From assembly GCA_025655595.1 (NCBI GenBank), contig JAHXIO010000027.1, forward strand, positions 1-64,000: a stretch of DNA of 64,000 bases, read 5' to 3'. Source of the DNA: Candidatus Thiodiazotropha sp. (ex Monitilora ramsayi). GTDB taxonomy: Bacteria; Pseudomonadota; Gammaproteobacteria; Chromatiales; Chromatiaceae. The translations under genes and the position numbers were made by a program. The notes beneath the pieces are model-generated. The model searched no databases. It was not told where the DNA came from and saw nothing but the letters and a program-made list of their open reading frames with translations. Positions 51,612 through 58,836 of this stretch are shown one piece after another; the first letter of the stretch is position 1; every line of letters begins with the position of its first letter.

Positions 51612-51628
51612 GGGGTCAGTGTAAAAAC
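51612..51628. repeat. left REP arm flanking RAYT2 (GGGGTCAGTGTAAAAAC)
   Basis: Inverted relative to GTTTTTACACTGACCCC at 52391-52407. It encodes the last residues (GFLH) and the stop of RAYT2. Confidence 0.85.
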
Positions 51629-52326
51629 CCATTATCTCCCTTCCCCTTTGGTTTAGGACCGCGCTTTAACGGTATAACCCTACGACCACTCAACACCTCT
51701 ACTTCTCTTTTGAATCTATCATTACCCAGCACCATTCCTTGGTTGACTGTATTTCGTATCTGATTCAACATTTCAGAATCAAGGTGCCCTGTAAACAACT
51801 CACGATAGGCCTTTGCCCTCTCTGTAACTGTTCTTCCAAGATTCTGATAAATGTGATGTGGTGTCCAAATCTTTATTTGCTGGCCTAACCCGTTAGCCCG
51901 ATAACTTGACCAACAGTACTCTTCTGGAGCAGACACCATTCCTGCTCTCACCGGATTAAGCTCAATATATCTTTGGCATACCAGGAGATACTCATCTTCA
52001 TCAACGACACTTGATTTAAAGCGCCCCTCCCACAAGGTACCAGTTCTTTGATAAGTATGATTGAAATAGCGAACGTAATATCGTCCAAGTGTTTGCATCA
52101 TCTTTGAAGCACCATCCGGTGTCGAGGGTGTCACCAATAGATGCACATGATTTGTCATAAAGACCCAGGCATGTATAGCGACCATGTACTTTTCGGCACA
52201 TTCACCTAACCAATGGGCATAGGCGGAAAAATCTTCCTCTGAAGCAAAACAGGGTTGTCTATTTGTGCCGCGCTGAATAATATGTTGAGGCATCCCTGGC
52301 AAACAAAGCCTTGGTAGTCTAGCCAT
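51616..52326 (-). CDS. REP-associated tyrosine transposase (RAYT), copy 2
   Basis: 236 aa. Same family as copy 1 but clearly diverged: MPQHIIQRGTNRQPCF, HUH motif VFMTNHVHLLVTP, catalytic region LLVCQRYIELNPVRAGM, WEGRF. Note that in copy 2 the residue pair before RYIELNP is CQ rather than CY, so the nucleophilic Tyr should be the one in RYIELNP or in YVRYFNHTY. Flanked by an inverted pair of GGGGTCAGTGTAAAAA units, the left one supplying its C-terminus and stop. Probably mobilises that repeat family. Confidence 0.87.
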   Translation of the reverse strand: MARLPRLCLPGMPQHIIQRGTNRQPCFASEEDFSAYAHWLGECAEKYMVAIHAWVFMTNHVHLLVTPSTPDGASKMMQTLGRYYVRYFNHTYQRTGTLWEGRFKSSVVDEDEYLLVCQRYIELNPVRAGMVSAPEEYCWSSYRANGLGQQIKIWTPHHIYQNLGRTVTERAKAYRELFTGHLDSEMLNQIRNTVNQGMVLGNDRFKREVEVLSGRRVIPLKRGPKPKGKGDNGFLH

Positions 52327-52390
52327 GTATCTTCCTTGATAAGTGTATTGTCAGGATACTATAACCAGAATCTCCCGATGATTAAAATTA

Positions 52391-52411
52391 GTTTTTACAC
52401 TGACCCCAAAC
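52391..52411. repeat. right REP arm flanking RAYT2
   Basis: GTTTTTACACTGACCCCAAA, exact complement of the left arm over at least 17 nt. Two further single copies are at 50328-50378. Confidence 0.85.
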
Positions 52412-52414
52412 TTC

Positions 52415-52765
52415 GGATCAAAGTATACTTACTCTGACCCCGTTATTTCCGCTTTCTGATAAAACGTGGTCTGTCCCCTATTATTCCGTATTCCGGGTCA
52501 AAGATGAATAATCGCTAATATAAGAAACAATTACTCTCTGACTCGGTTTTTCTTGGGATCTGTTTATTTTTACTCTGACCTGATTTCATGTTCAAACGTG
52601 GCCTACCCCCTATTACTCTAATTCGCCTGTATCAAACTGATAAAACGTGGTCTGTCCCCTATTATTCAATTTAAATGATAAACCGTGGTCTGTCCCCTAT
52701 TGTTTCCCCTATTGTTTTCTATTGTTTTGGTCTGTCCCCTATTATCACTTTTACGTTTTTGCTTT
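52415..52765. repeat. REP-rich region with 253-bp direct repeat of 49918-50169
   Basis: 52415-52667 repeats 49918-50169 almost exactly; one unit reads GGTCTGTCCCC where the first copy reads GGTCGTCCCC. It continues with several GTGGTCTGTCCCC units to 52745. No gene. Confidence 0.8.
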
Positions 52766-53362
52766 TTATGGAGCTGTAAGTAAAAGGGTATTGACCCCTT
52801 TTATTTCATTCGCTACCAATAGCCTAATCTCACGATCATTTATTGAACTAATTGGCGGTGATAGCGCAATTCCTGAGCGATTGTAATTATGAACCCCTCC
52901 AGACACTGAACCATAAGCTGTTCTGTCAGACCTATGCATGAACGTCGCGTTTTTACTTATGTCAATTAATTCCTGTCTGCTGATTTCATGCCATAACCGT
53001 ATTGGTTTATTCTTGTCAAACGGGATGAAAAATCCCCCAGTATCTGTCATTGTAGTATCACTGAATGTGCCTGACCGGATCATACAACCATCATCTCCTT
53101 TGAAAAATACCCCTTGTTCCGTCTTATATTTTGCAGAAAATTGACCTCTTTTTACCCTAACTTTGATTACGTCCATGTTTTCAGTGCGTAACAATGAAAA
53201 CGATTCTTCAATATCAAAGAGTATTTTAAATTCAATATCTTCATTGACAGGTATGTGATGATACAAGCGCGTATAGTAAGTATTATTAGCATTACAGGCC
53301 GTCAATATAGTCAACAATGAGACCATTAATGTTGTAATGTTGAAAACAGAATATGCGCTCAT
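52766..53362 (-). CDS. hypothetical lipoprotein with REP-encoded C-terminus
   Basis: 198 aa. Lipobox LTAC at Cys23. The mature domain (FKILFDIEESFSLLRTENMD, GTFSDTTMTDTGGFFIPFDK) is not recognised. The last residues (EIKGVNTLLLTAP) are translated from an AAAGGGGTCAATACCCTTTT REP unit at 52778-52803, so the original end has been replaced. Its start region is duplicated at 53868. Confidence 0.6.
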   Translation of the reverse strand: MSAYSVFNITTLMVSLLTILTACNANNTYYTRLYHHIPVNEDIEFKILFDIEESFSLLRTENMDVIKVRVKRGQFSAKYKTEQGVFFKGDDGCMIRSGTFSDTTMTDTGGFFIPFDKNKPIRLWHEISRQELIDISKNATFMHRSDRTAYGSVSGGVHNYNRSGIALSPPISSINDREIRLLVANEIKGVNTLLLTAP

Positions 53363-54120
53363 TTTATACTTTAATAAAATCCATCTATAAGTCAGATTTC
53401 GCTAATCTGGTTTTAGTTTCTATGCTCTATATCCATTTCTTAACTGAAAAGGGTTCTGACTCTTTAGCTCAGTTTATTTGATTACGTTTCTTTTGATTGA
53501 GTTATGAACAAAATGGGTCAGTACCCTTTATTAAGTTACAGCGAAAAAAGGGTACTGACCCCTTTTACTATTATATTTGATAATTCCTAAGGTAATTGGA
53601 CTGAGATAAGATTACCAGTAGTCACCGACCCCTTTTATTTCTTCAATCCTCCTTTATAGTACAAACTCTCCCGTATCTAAATGATAAACCGTGGTCTGTC
53701 CCCTATTGTTTACAACTATTGCTAACTAATAATCGTGGTCTGTCCCCTATTATTAATACAATCATTACAGTTATTGCTAACTATTAATCGTGGTCTGTTC
53801 CCTATTGTTCCTATTGTTCTAAACCCTCTAATTAATAATTAATCGTGGTCTGTCCCCTATTATTCTTAAAACAGAATATGTGCTCATTTTATACTTTAAT
53901 AAAATCCATCTGTAAGTCAGATTTCGCTAATCTGGTTTTAGTTTCTATGCTCTATATCCATTTCTTAACTGAAAAAGGGTTCTGACTCTTTAGCTCAGTT
54001 TATTTGATTAAGTTTCTTTTGATTAAGTTATGAACAAAATGGGTCAGTACCCTTTGTTAAGTTACAGCGAAAAAAGGGTACTGACCCCTTTTATTAGACC
54101 CCTTTTATTATCAGCTTTAT
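53342..54120. repeat. 227-bp direct repeats and REP array
   Basis: 53342-53568 and 53868-54094 are about 97% identical. Both include the lipoprotein start codon and leader and AAAAGGGTACTGACCCC units. Between them lie a RAYT-type leader scar (53643-53710) and four GTGGTCTGTCCCC units. No gene. Confidence 0.8.
53643..53710 (-). pseudogene. RAYT1-type leader scar
   Basis: TCAATCCTCCTT.TAGTACAAACTC.C.GTATCTAA.TGATAAA(A/C)CGTGG resembles the RAYT1 leader and the 48267 scar. The coding region is missing. Confidence 0.6.
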
Positions 54121-54140
54121 TAGCTCGGATAGACCCGCTT

Positions 54141-54147
54141 GTTATCC
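54141..54147 (-). other. truncated attC (R'' end only) after last cassette
   Basis: On the minus strand the stop codon is followed by GGATAACAAGCGGG, complementary to the GTTATCC core that ends the previous attC. The partner core is missing; REP units AAAAGGGGTC begin about 40 nt further on, so the site was cut by repeat insertion or deletion. Confidence 0.5.
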
Positions 54148-54148
54148 T

Positions 54149-54988
54149 TTAGATTCGTATCGCGAGTATTTCAATCAATGCTAGGCGGACATAATGCCTA
54201 AGGCGAAGAACCTCATCGCGATCTGTTGGAGTGTGAGTTGAGATGTTGGATCGGGTATAGACCGACCGCACGAACTGGCCGATCATCTCATCAACGAGTT
54301 CGACAGCCGAAGCTGTTGGCCCAATCTGGGCGCGTGAACGCTCACGAAGCTTTAGAATGTATTGAACTTTCTGTTTCATTGTTGGACCCGATACATCTTT
54401 TACCTGCTTGTAGCCATCCATTGCCTTGACGTCCTTATCAGGAGCAAGATAATCAAGAGTCTCTCTAAGAGCTTCGCGCATGTCGGTAGCTGGACCGCGA
54501 TATGAGAGTCGGTCACTTGACTGGAGGTCTTGGAGAGCTTGCTGATAAGACTTAGCTGCGAACGGAAGAATGCTGTCCAAAGTTTCGACGATTAGTTGAT
54601 CAGTCGTATCGTAAAGCGAGTTTGTCCCCTCTGTAGTCGAGCGAGACATGAACTCGGCGTCGAGCGCCACAAGGAGCTTCTTCGCAGATGTAAGCTTTGT
54701 GATGTAGGTGGTTTTGGCGCCACGTTTATGGGTGAGCTCGATGAGGCTCTTGAGCACCTTGTCCAGCTCGACGGCGGTCTCTGTCAAGTGTCCGTGTCCG
54801 TCCAACGATGGCCGCAGGATCTGGAAATACTGCTCAACAGTCTCTCTTACTTCTTTCTTAAGCGCTTGGTTCGCAATCTGCTTTCCGGGAGCCTTTCGGA
54901 TCTTTGCGCGCGCTCGATCAAGCGCTTCAATAAGCGATGATGGAGTGAGTTCCATAGAACGCTTATTCTCCACCGGCTGGTAAGCCAT
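54149..54988 (-). CDS. putative nuclease-like protein of cassette two-gene unit
   Basis: 279 aa. The C-terminal half (DRLSYRGPATDMREALRETL, LAPDKD, SGPTMKQKVQYILKLRERS, TYTRSN) resembles what I recall as the predicted pPIWI-associating nuclease family, found in defence contexts. That assignment is from memory and needs a profile search. The N-terminal 100 residues are helical. It overlaps the upstream winged-helix-like gene by about 26 nt, so the two are translated together. It is in the last cassette of the array, directly before a truncated attC. Confidence 0.6.
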   Translation of the reverse strand: MAYQPVENKRSMELTPSSLIEALDRARAKIRKAPGKQIANQALKKEVRETVEQYFQILRPSLDGHGHLTETAVELDKVLKSLIELTHKRGAKTTYITKLTSAKKLLVALDAEFMSRSTTEGTNSLYDTTDQLIVETLDSILPFAAKSYQQALQDLQSSDRLSYRGPATDMREALRETLDYLAPDKDVKAMDGYKQVKDVSGPTMKQKVQYILKLRERSRAQIGPTASAVELVDEMIGQFVRSVYTRSNISTHTPTDRDEVLRLRHYVRLALIEILAIRI

Positions 54989-55499
54989 GCGTAACCAAGT
55001 TGTAACCCACGGCGTTCAGTTTGTAGTGTCCTCTCTCCGCTGATTCGAAGTATCCCGCGCGCTTTGCATTCTTGAGAACTTGCTTGATGTCTTCCGGGAG
55101 TTTAAAGCCGGCCTGCTTGAAGTATTTTTCGAGGTCGGCGGTCGTAACTGTTTCTGAGCGCTCGTCCTCCCCTGCAAGTTCAGAGAGATAGTAGGCAACA
55201 ACACAAGCCATTTGCTGAGCTGATTTTGGCTGTTTTTCCTCTTTCAAAGTTCGGATGTCTTTTGCTGCACGCCGCGAGGGGGCGGGCGGCGGATCAACCG
55301 ACGGCATGGCGGGAGGAGCGGCTCCAGGCTTTGCCTCCGGTGATTGCGCAGGCAGCGATGTGGTGCCTCCGGGCAGAGAGATTCCAAGGTGATCGCACAC
55401 TGCCTTTAGTGCAACTGTCCTGCTGTCCGGCTCAAGCGAGGATAGCGCTAGGGAGATTTGATCAATTGCCTGTCCTAGAGATAGTTTTTCTTCTGCCAT
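54963..55499 (-). CDS. winged-helix-like partner protein, first gene of cassette 4
   Basis: 178 aa with AGGAG 9 nt before the ATG. A helical N-terminal segment (about 1-45) and a Pro/Ala-rich linker (about 50-90) lead to a C-terminal domain (DIRTLKEEKQPKSAQQMACV, TTADLEKYFKQAGFKL, GYFESAERGHYKLNAVGYNL) that reads as a small winged helix ending in a beta-wing. Similar proteins are often next to the putative nuclease family in my recollection. Likely a DNA-binding or adaptor subunit. Confidence 0.6.
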   Translation of the reverse strand: MAEEKLSLGQAIDQISLALSSLEPDSRTVALKAVCDHLGISLPGGTTSLPAQSPEAKPGAAPPAMPSVDPPPAPSRRAAKDIRTLKEEKQPKSAQQMACVVAYYLSELAGEDERSETVTTADLEKYFKQAGFKLPEDIKQVLKNAKRAGYFESAERGHYKLNAVGYNLVTHGLPAGGE

Positions 55500-55521
55500 A
55501 TGTATCGACTCCTACTTCTTG

Positions 55522-55606
55522 GGATAACGATTAAATATGGGGAGCTGGCGCGAGTGCGTCGGCGTCCCAGTGAACGATAGTGAGCGACATAATTTTCTTG
55601 TTAGGC
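55522..55606 (-). other. attC-like site of cassette 3
   Basis: Minus strand: GCCTAACAAGAAAATTATGT...CGTTATCCC. The R'' core GCCTAAC and R' core GTTATCC bound an imperfect hairpin with central GGGACGCCGACGC/GCGCCAGCTCCCC arms. The R'' core contains the TAA stop of the 55601 gene. Confidence 0.7.
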
Positions 55607-56323
55607 TTCTTTTCCATATTGCTGTATAAGCGACATAGGTTGCGAGGCCTCTAACATTAGTTTTGGAAGTGCTTTATTAAATAAATCTACCGCCTCATAG
55701 AAAGAAGCGAGTATTTTCAAGGTTTGCATAGCATCTAAACTAGAAATCGTCTTGTATTGATATAATGCGTCTGCATCTCTATGCGCGATTGTTGAATGAC
55801 GAATATGAGAAAGAAGCTTCCTGGCTTTATTTTGTGCTTTATTCATTGTTCTTAAGGCAATAGCCATCTCTTGTCTAAGTTCCTGGCTTATCCCTGCATT
55901 TTCATAAATATTGTTCATTTTATTTGCTGGTGCCACTTTGGACATATCCCACTCATGCATTACAAGCAACATAACCCGTAAAGACAAATTTCTTTGCCAT
56001 TTATCAGGATGAGTAAGAGCGTCAACCTTTAAAGCTTGAATATCTCTTTCTGCCAGCAAAAAGAAAAGTGATATATTGAAAATCTCCTTTGTTGAATGAA
56101 ACTCTCTCTTTTGCGCCTTTATTGACTCTCTAACTATTGTGTTAAATGTAGATTGAAGTGCTTTCTTTCTTTGCCTTTCGCTTACCTTTAATTTGATTCT
56201 TAAATATCTTCGTGCAATGCCTTCAATATAGGGTCTAGTGATTTTAATTACTTTAATTCTAAACCACCGATTGATTACCTCTTGCGGTTGATCAAAGAGC
56301 TTTCGTTTACTCGATTCTGGCAC
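55601..56323 (-). CDS. cassette 3 orphan protein, all-helical
   Basis: 240 aa with GTG start (AGGACA upstream, about 20 nt after the cassette core). Lys/Arg-rich N-terminus (RYLRIKLKVSERQRKKALQS), then helical segments (RNLSLRVMLLVMHEWDMSKV; KARKLLSHIRHSTIAHRDAD). The HRDADALYQY element recalls AbiV/HEPN-like helical proteins but no clear Rx4-6H HEPN motif was confirmed (RHSTIAHRD is a candidate). Very low GC. Function unknown. Confidence 0.6.
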   Translation of the reverse strand: MPESSKRKLFDQPQEVINRWFRIKVIKITRPYIEGIARRYLRIKLKVSERQRKKALQSTFNTIVRESIKAQKREFHSTKEIFNISLFFLLAERDIQALKVDALTHPDKWQRNLSLRVMLLVMHEWDMSKVAPANKMNNIYENAGISQELRQEMAIALRTMNKAQNKARKLLSHIRHSTIAHRDADALYQYKTISSLDAMQTLKILASFYEAVDLFNKALPKLMLEASQPMSLIQQYGKEA

Positions 56324-56338
56324 TCAGATGTCCTGTAA

Positions 56339-56403
56339 GCCTAACGTTAGAGTTAAGAGGCGACACGCTTTTGTGGCGTCCATTTTTCAATGATTTGTTA
56401 GCT
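56339..56403 (-). other. attC-like site of cassette 2
   Basis: Minus strand: AGCTAACAAATCATTG...CTAACGTTAGGC. R'' core AGCTAAC overlaps the TAA stop of the 56398 gene; R' core GTTAGGC. Internal arms GGACGCCAC/GCGTGTCGCC pair imperfectly across AAAA, as in attC sites. Confidence 0.7.
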
Positions 56404-57039
56404 TTGCATCTTAATAACAAAGAGGTACAAGTGAGTTTCAATATTCGCAACTTGTTCTCTAGATATTACATATTCATTATAGTCAGAGCGAATTCTTTCT
56501 ATATGTTGAGACGCTTGTTCAATAGTTTCTAAATATATACCCGATTCACAAGAAATAATTGACTCATAAAAAGCGCCCCATCTCATAGATGACTTTTCAC
56601 ATTTGTATGGAGTTCTGGCTGATGAATTATCGAACCATATGTTATAATCGATGTCAGATCGCGGCTTCCAGAAAATACAGTGTTCTAATGCATTATTCCT
56701 TAAGTCTCTGTTTATAAAGGTAGGTAAACAATAGAAAATTTCTTTATGTTTTTGAATTAGTTCAAATTGACCTGATGGATGATGTAAAGACCATTTTAAC
56801 CTGTCTGTCGCTATTGCCCCGGAAGCCATTTTTGCTTGCTTCATTTGTATACCAATAAGCTTCGAATTTACAAAAAGTGACTGATCTGCTGGCCATGCAG
56901 TTTCATCTTGAGGAGAGATAGCCCAAACCTCATATTTAACTTTTAGTGAACTGAGATACCCTTCAATTCCTTGAATAATCCATGCCTCATATTCACGCTC
57001 TATTGGCGGTGAAAGTTTAGTTACTAAATGATGCGGCAC
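56398..57039 (-). CDS. cassette 2 orphan protein, possibly nuclease-like (PD-(D/E)xK)
   Basis: 213 aa, GTG start 17 nt after the attC core (GGAAAT upstream). EREYEAWIIQGIEGYLSSLK then WPADQSLFVNSKLIGIQMKQ-AK has the spacing of PD-(D/E)xK-type nucleases (E...D...Q-x-K), similar to the DUF4365 group; this is tentative. The rest (IFWKPRSDIDYNIWFDNSSA) is alpha/beta. Very low GC. Confidence 0.6.
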   Translation of the reverse strand: MPHHLVTKLSPPIEREYEAWIIQGIEGYLSSLKVKYEVWAISPQDETAWPADQSLFVNSKLIGIQMKQAKMASGAIATDRLKWSLHHPSGQFELIQKHKEIFYCLPTFINRDLRNNALEHCIFWKPRSDIDYNIWFDNSSARTPYKCEKSSMRWGAFYESIISCESGIYLETIEQASQHIERIRSDYNEYVISREQVANIETHLYLFVIKMQS

Positions 57040-57054
57040 ATTAATTTCCTATAA

Positions 57055-57126
57055 AGCTAACGCCACACATCAGGCGACCGAAAAACGCGCAGCGTTTTTT
57101 GGGTCTCATGAATGTGATTGTTAGCG
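57055..57126 (-). other. attC-like site of cassette 1
   Basis: Minus strand: CGCTAACAATCACATTCATG...TGTGTGGCGTTAGCT. 72 nt; outer arms CTAACAATCACAT and ATGTGTGGCGTTAG pair imperfectly, and the centre has AAAAAACGC-TGC-GCGTTTTT. It follows the TGA stop of the 57128 gene by 1 nt. Confidence 0.75.
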
Positions 57127-57127
57127 C

Positions 57128-57883
57128 TCATTTGCCAGCTTTGCTCGTCCACTGGGTGTAAATGTTGTCAGCCCACTGCTGACCATACCGAGACGGTTTT
57201 GATTTGAGGTTAAATGCTTTTGTAGCGTGTTTCATTGCCTCATCCGCACCCTTTGAATCCCACCCATTTTTGATACACCACGCCCTAATGTTTTTTGGAT
57301 CTTCGATTTGATTGTGGGCGCGCAGAATGCGGAAAGCGTCTTTTACGGCATCCTCATCACGCGGATTCAGGATACGGTTCGCTAGATTTATTCTGCTTGT
57401 AATTGATTCTAAAGCAGCTTCAACAACAGGGTTTTCGATCAGTACAGTATCAGTTTGTTGTTGCCCGGGGGTAATGGGGCTCCAAGTTCGCTCCCATTCT
57501 TCAACTGCATCTGGAGCATGAGGAACGCATATTACGATTTTGAAATTACCATTTGAATCAACAGAATCCATCATGCGCTGATCTGCGTAGACGACAAGTA
57601 CCGCATCGGCCCTTGTGTAGCTTTTGAACGATCTTGCTGTCTCTAAGCGTAACGAACAATTTCCAAGCCGGACAGGCTTGCCAGCATTTAGTATTTTGGA
57701 TGCATTTTTACCTAAAACAGCTGACAAGGTTGTGTGCTGTAAATGCGCTTTAACAGGAATAAAAAGAACGCATTCCTTAATGCTTTTTTCGTCGCTCGCG
57801 AGCCCGACCAGAACTTGCAGGGCGGTTTTTATTGCCGCTCCGTCATATTCTTCGTCTGGGATAACAACTCTTCTTGTGTCCAT
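57128..57883 (-). CDS. cassette 1 orphan protein
   Basis: 251 aa starting MDTRRVVIPDEEYDGAAIKT. N-terminal domain Rossmann-like (ADAVLVVYADQRMMDSVDSN, FKIVICVPHAPDAVEEWERT); C-terminal half helical (NPRDEDAVKDAFRILRAHNQ). It lies about 30 nt after the GTTAGCG core at 57906. Not assigned to a family. GC is higher than in cassettes 2 and 3. Confidence 0.65.
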   Translation of the reverse strand: MDTRRVVIPDEEYDGAAIKTALQVLVGLASDEKSIKECVLFIPVKAHLQHTTLSAVLGKNASKILNAGKPVRLGNCSLRLETARSFKSYTRADAVLVVYADQRMMDSVDSNGNFKIVICVPHAPDAVEEWERTWSPITPGQQQTDTVLIENPVVEAALESITSRINLANRILNPRDEDAVKDAFRILRAHNQIEDPKNIRAWCIKNGWDSKGADEAMKHATKAFNLKSKPSRYGQQWADNIYTQWTSKAGK

Positions 57884-58836
57884 GTATACGCCTTCTTTTT
57901 TGTAGCGCTAACAGTTACTTATACAACCGGCACAAATAATGTGTCATGTGGCTAGCACAGATAATGGCTTATACCGCCAATGATTCTCAATATGTACTCA
58001 TAGCCGTAAGAGTCACCCTGATGGGCAGTATGGAAAGGTTGAAAAATCAGCCAGCATCCTGCTTGGGAGGGTTTTCCCTTATTCGTCAACAGATTAACAG
58101 ATTTTCTCTGAAAATATACTTGATCAAAGTCATCTCAAGTGATGGATCTATCGCCTTCAGAGCCCTTGATCACGACTGTTATATACTCAGAATCGATCTG
58201 AATTACTTGTCCATCAATATATAACATTGATTAATTACTCTCTCGACATCAAACCACCTAAGTCAAGAATCTCGATCCTAAAAGAGACACTCAACAGCGA
58301 CCACTTTGACAAGGACAACGTCGTATATTGATGCAAGAGGCTACTTCATTTACCCGCTGACCAAGATAAAAAGCAACTCGGCTTACCTCATCCGGTACTT
58401 AACGAGCTAAATATTGAACACCACAACGCCTCTTTTCTAACTAACGAAAAGATTTTTCGAATTCACAGGATTATTTTAGAAACTCACGAAAACATTTCAG
58501 AAATTCGCCGCTTTATTTTGGAACCCGACGAGCTAAAAAGCGAAACTCACGAGCCTTTTTAACTCGCCATTGACTAATTTTCAGTCAATGCTTGTATTTA
58601 TTTTGCTCAACAGTTCGTTTAAAAGCGTCGCGATTTAGAAAAAAAGCCTCGTCAACCGGCAAAAATGCTTCGTGAGTTTCAATCAGGACGCCATCAGTTT
58701 CACTTTTCATCCCGTGATGTTCGATCAGAGAAGGGATCGTTACATTATTCTTCCCATACAGTTCAGAAAAGAATGATTATGTCTCTGATTACTTCGAGAT
58801 ATCGGGATGCTGCAAACAATGCATTGAAGAAATCAC
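57884..58836. other. gene-free region upstream of cassette array
   Basis: 57906-57912 is a GTTAGCG core (minus strand), the 5' boundary of the array; no second core was found to make it an attC, so it may be an attI-like or decayed site. 58010-58140 repeats the promoter-like block of 47836. The stretch 58260-58836 shows no ORF with support, no intI and no recognised RNA. Confidence 0.6.
58010..58140 (-). promoter_or_regulatory. second copy of promoter-like block with FNR-like site
   Basis: See 47836. On the minus strand ATGAC-TTTG-ATCAA at about 58120-58134. Downstream there is now the cassette array rather than a copy of the 47201 gene. Confidence 0.5.

Larger units (their letters stand above)
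54121..57912 (-). mobile_element. integron cassette array without integrase (CALIN), four cassettes
   Basis: Four genes or gene pairs on the same strand, each followed at once by a 65-85-nt attC-like element bounded by a TAAC...GTTA core pair: 57055-57126, 56339-56403, 55522-55606 and a truncated one at 54141. A GTTAGCG core at 57906-57912 opens the first cassette. Starts lie 15-30 nt after each core site. No intI gene was found within the window. GC content changes sharply between cassettes (very AT-rich at 55601-57039, more GC-rich at 54149-55499), as expected for cassettes of different origin. Confidence 0.7.

Noticed and set aside
22439-54094. Repeats considered as a CRISPR array
   Set aside because: Copies are palindromic or paired, irregularly spaced and at gene ends, with no uniform spacers and no cas genes.
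57946-58224. 92-codon plus-strand frame, considered as an integron integrase remnant
   Set aside because: No tyrosine-recombinase motifs (Arg...HxxR...Tyr); the region is the repeated promoter-like block.
58260-58836. AT-rich stretch considered as an origin or RNA gene
   Set aside because: No iteron set, DnaA box cluster or convincing RNA fold could be made out by eye.
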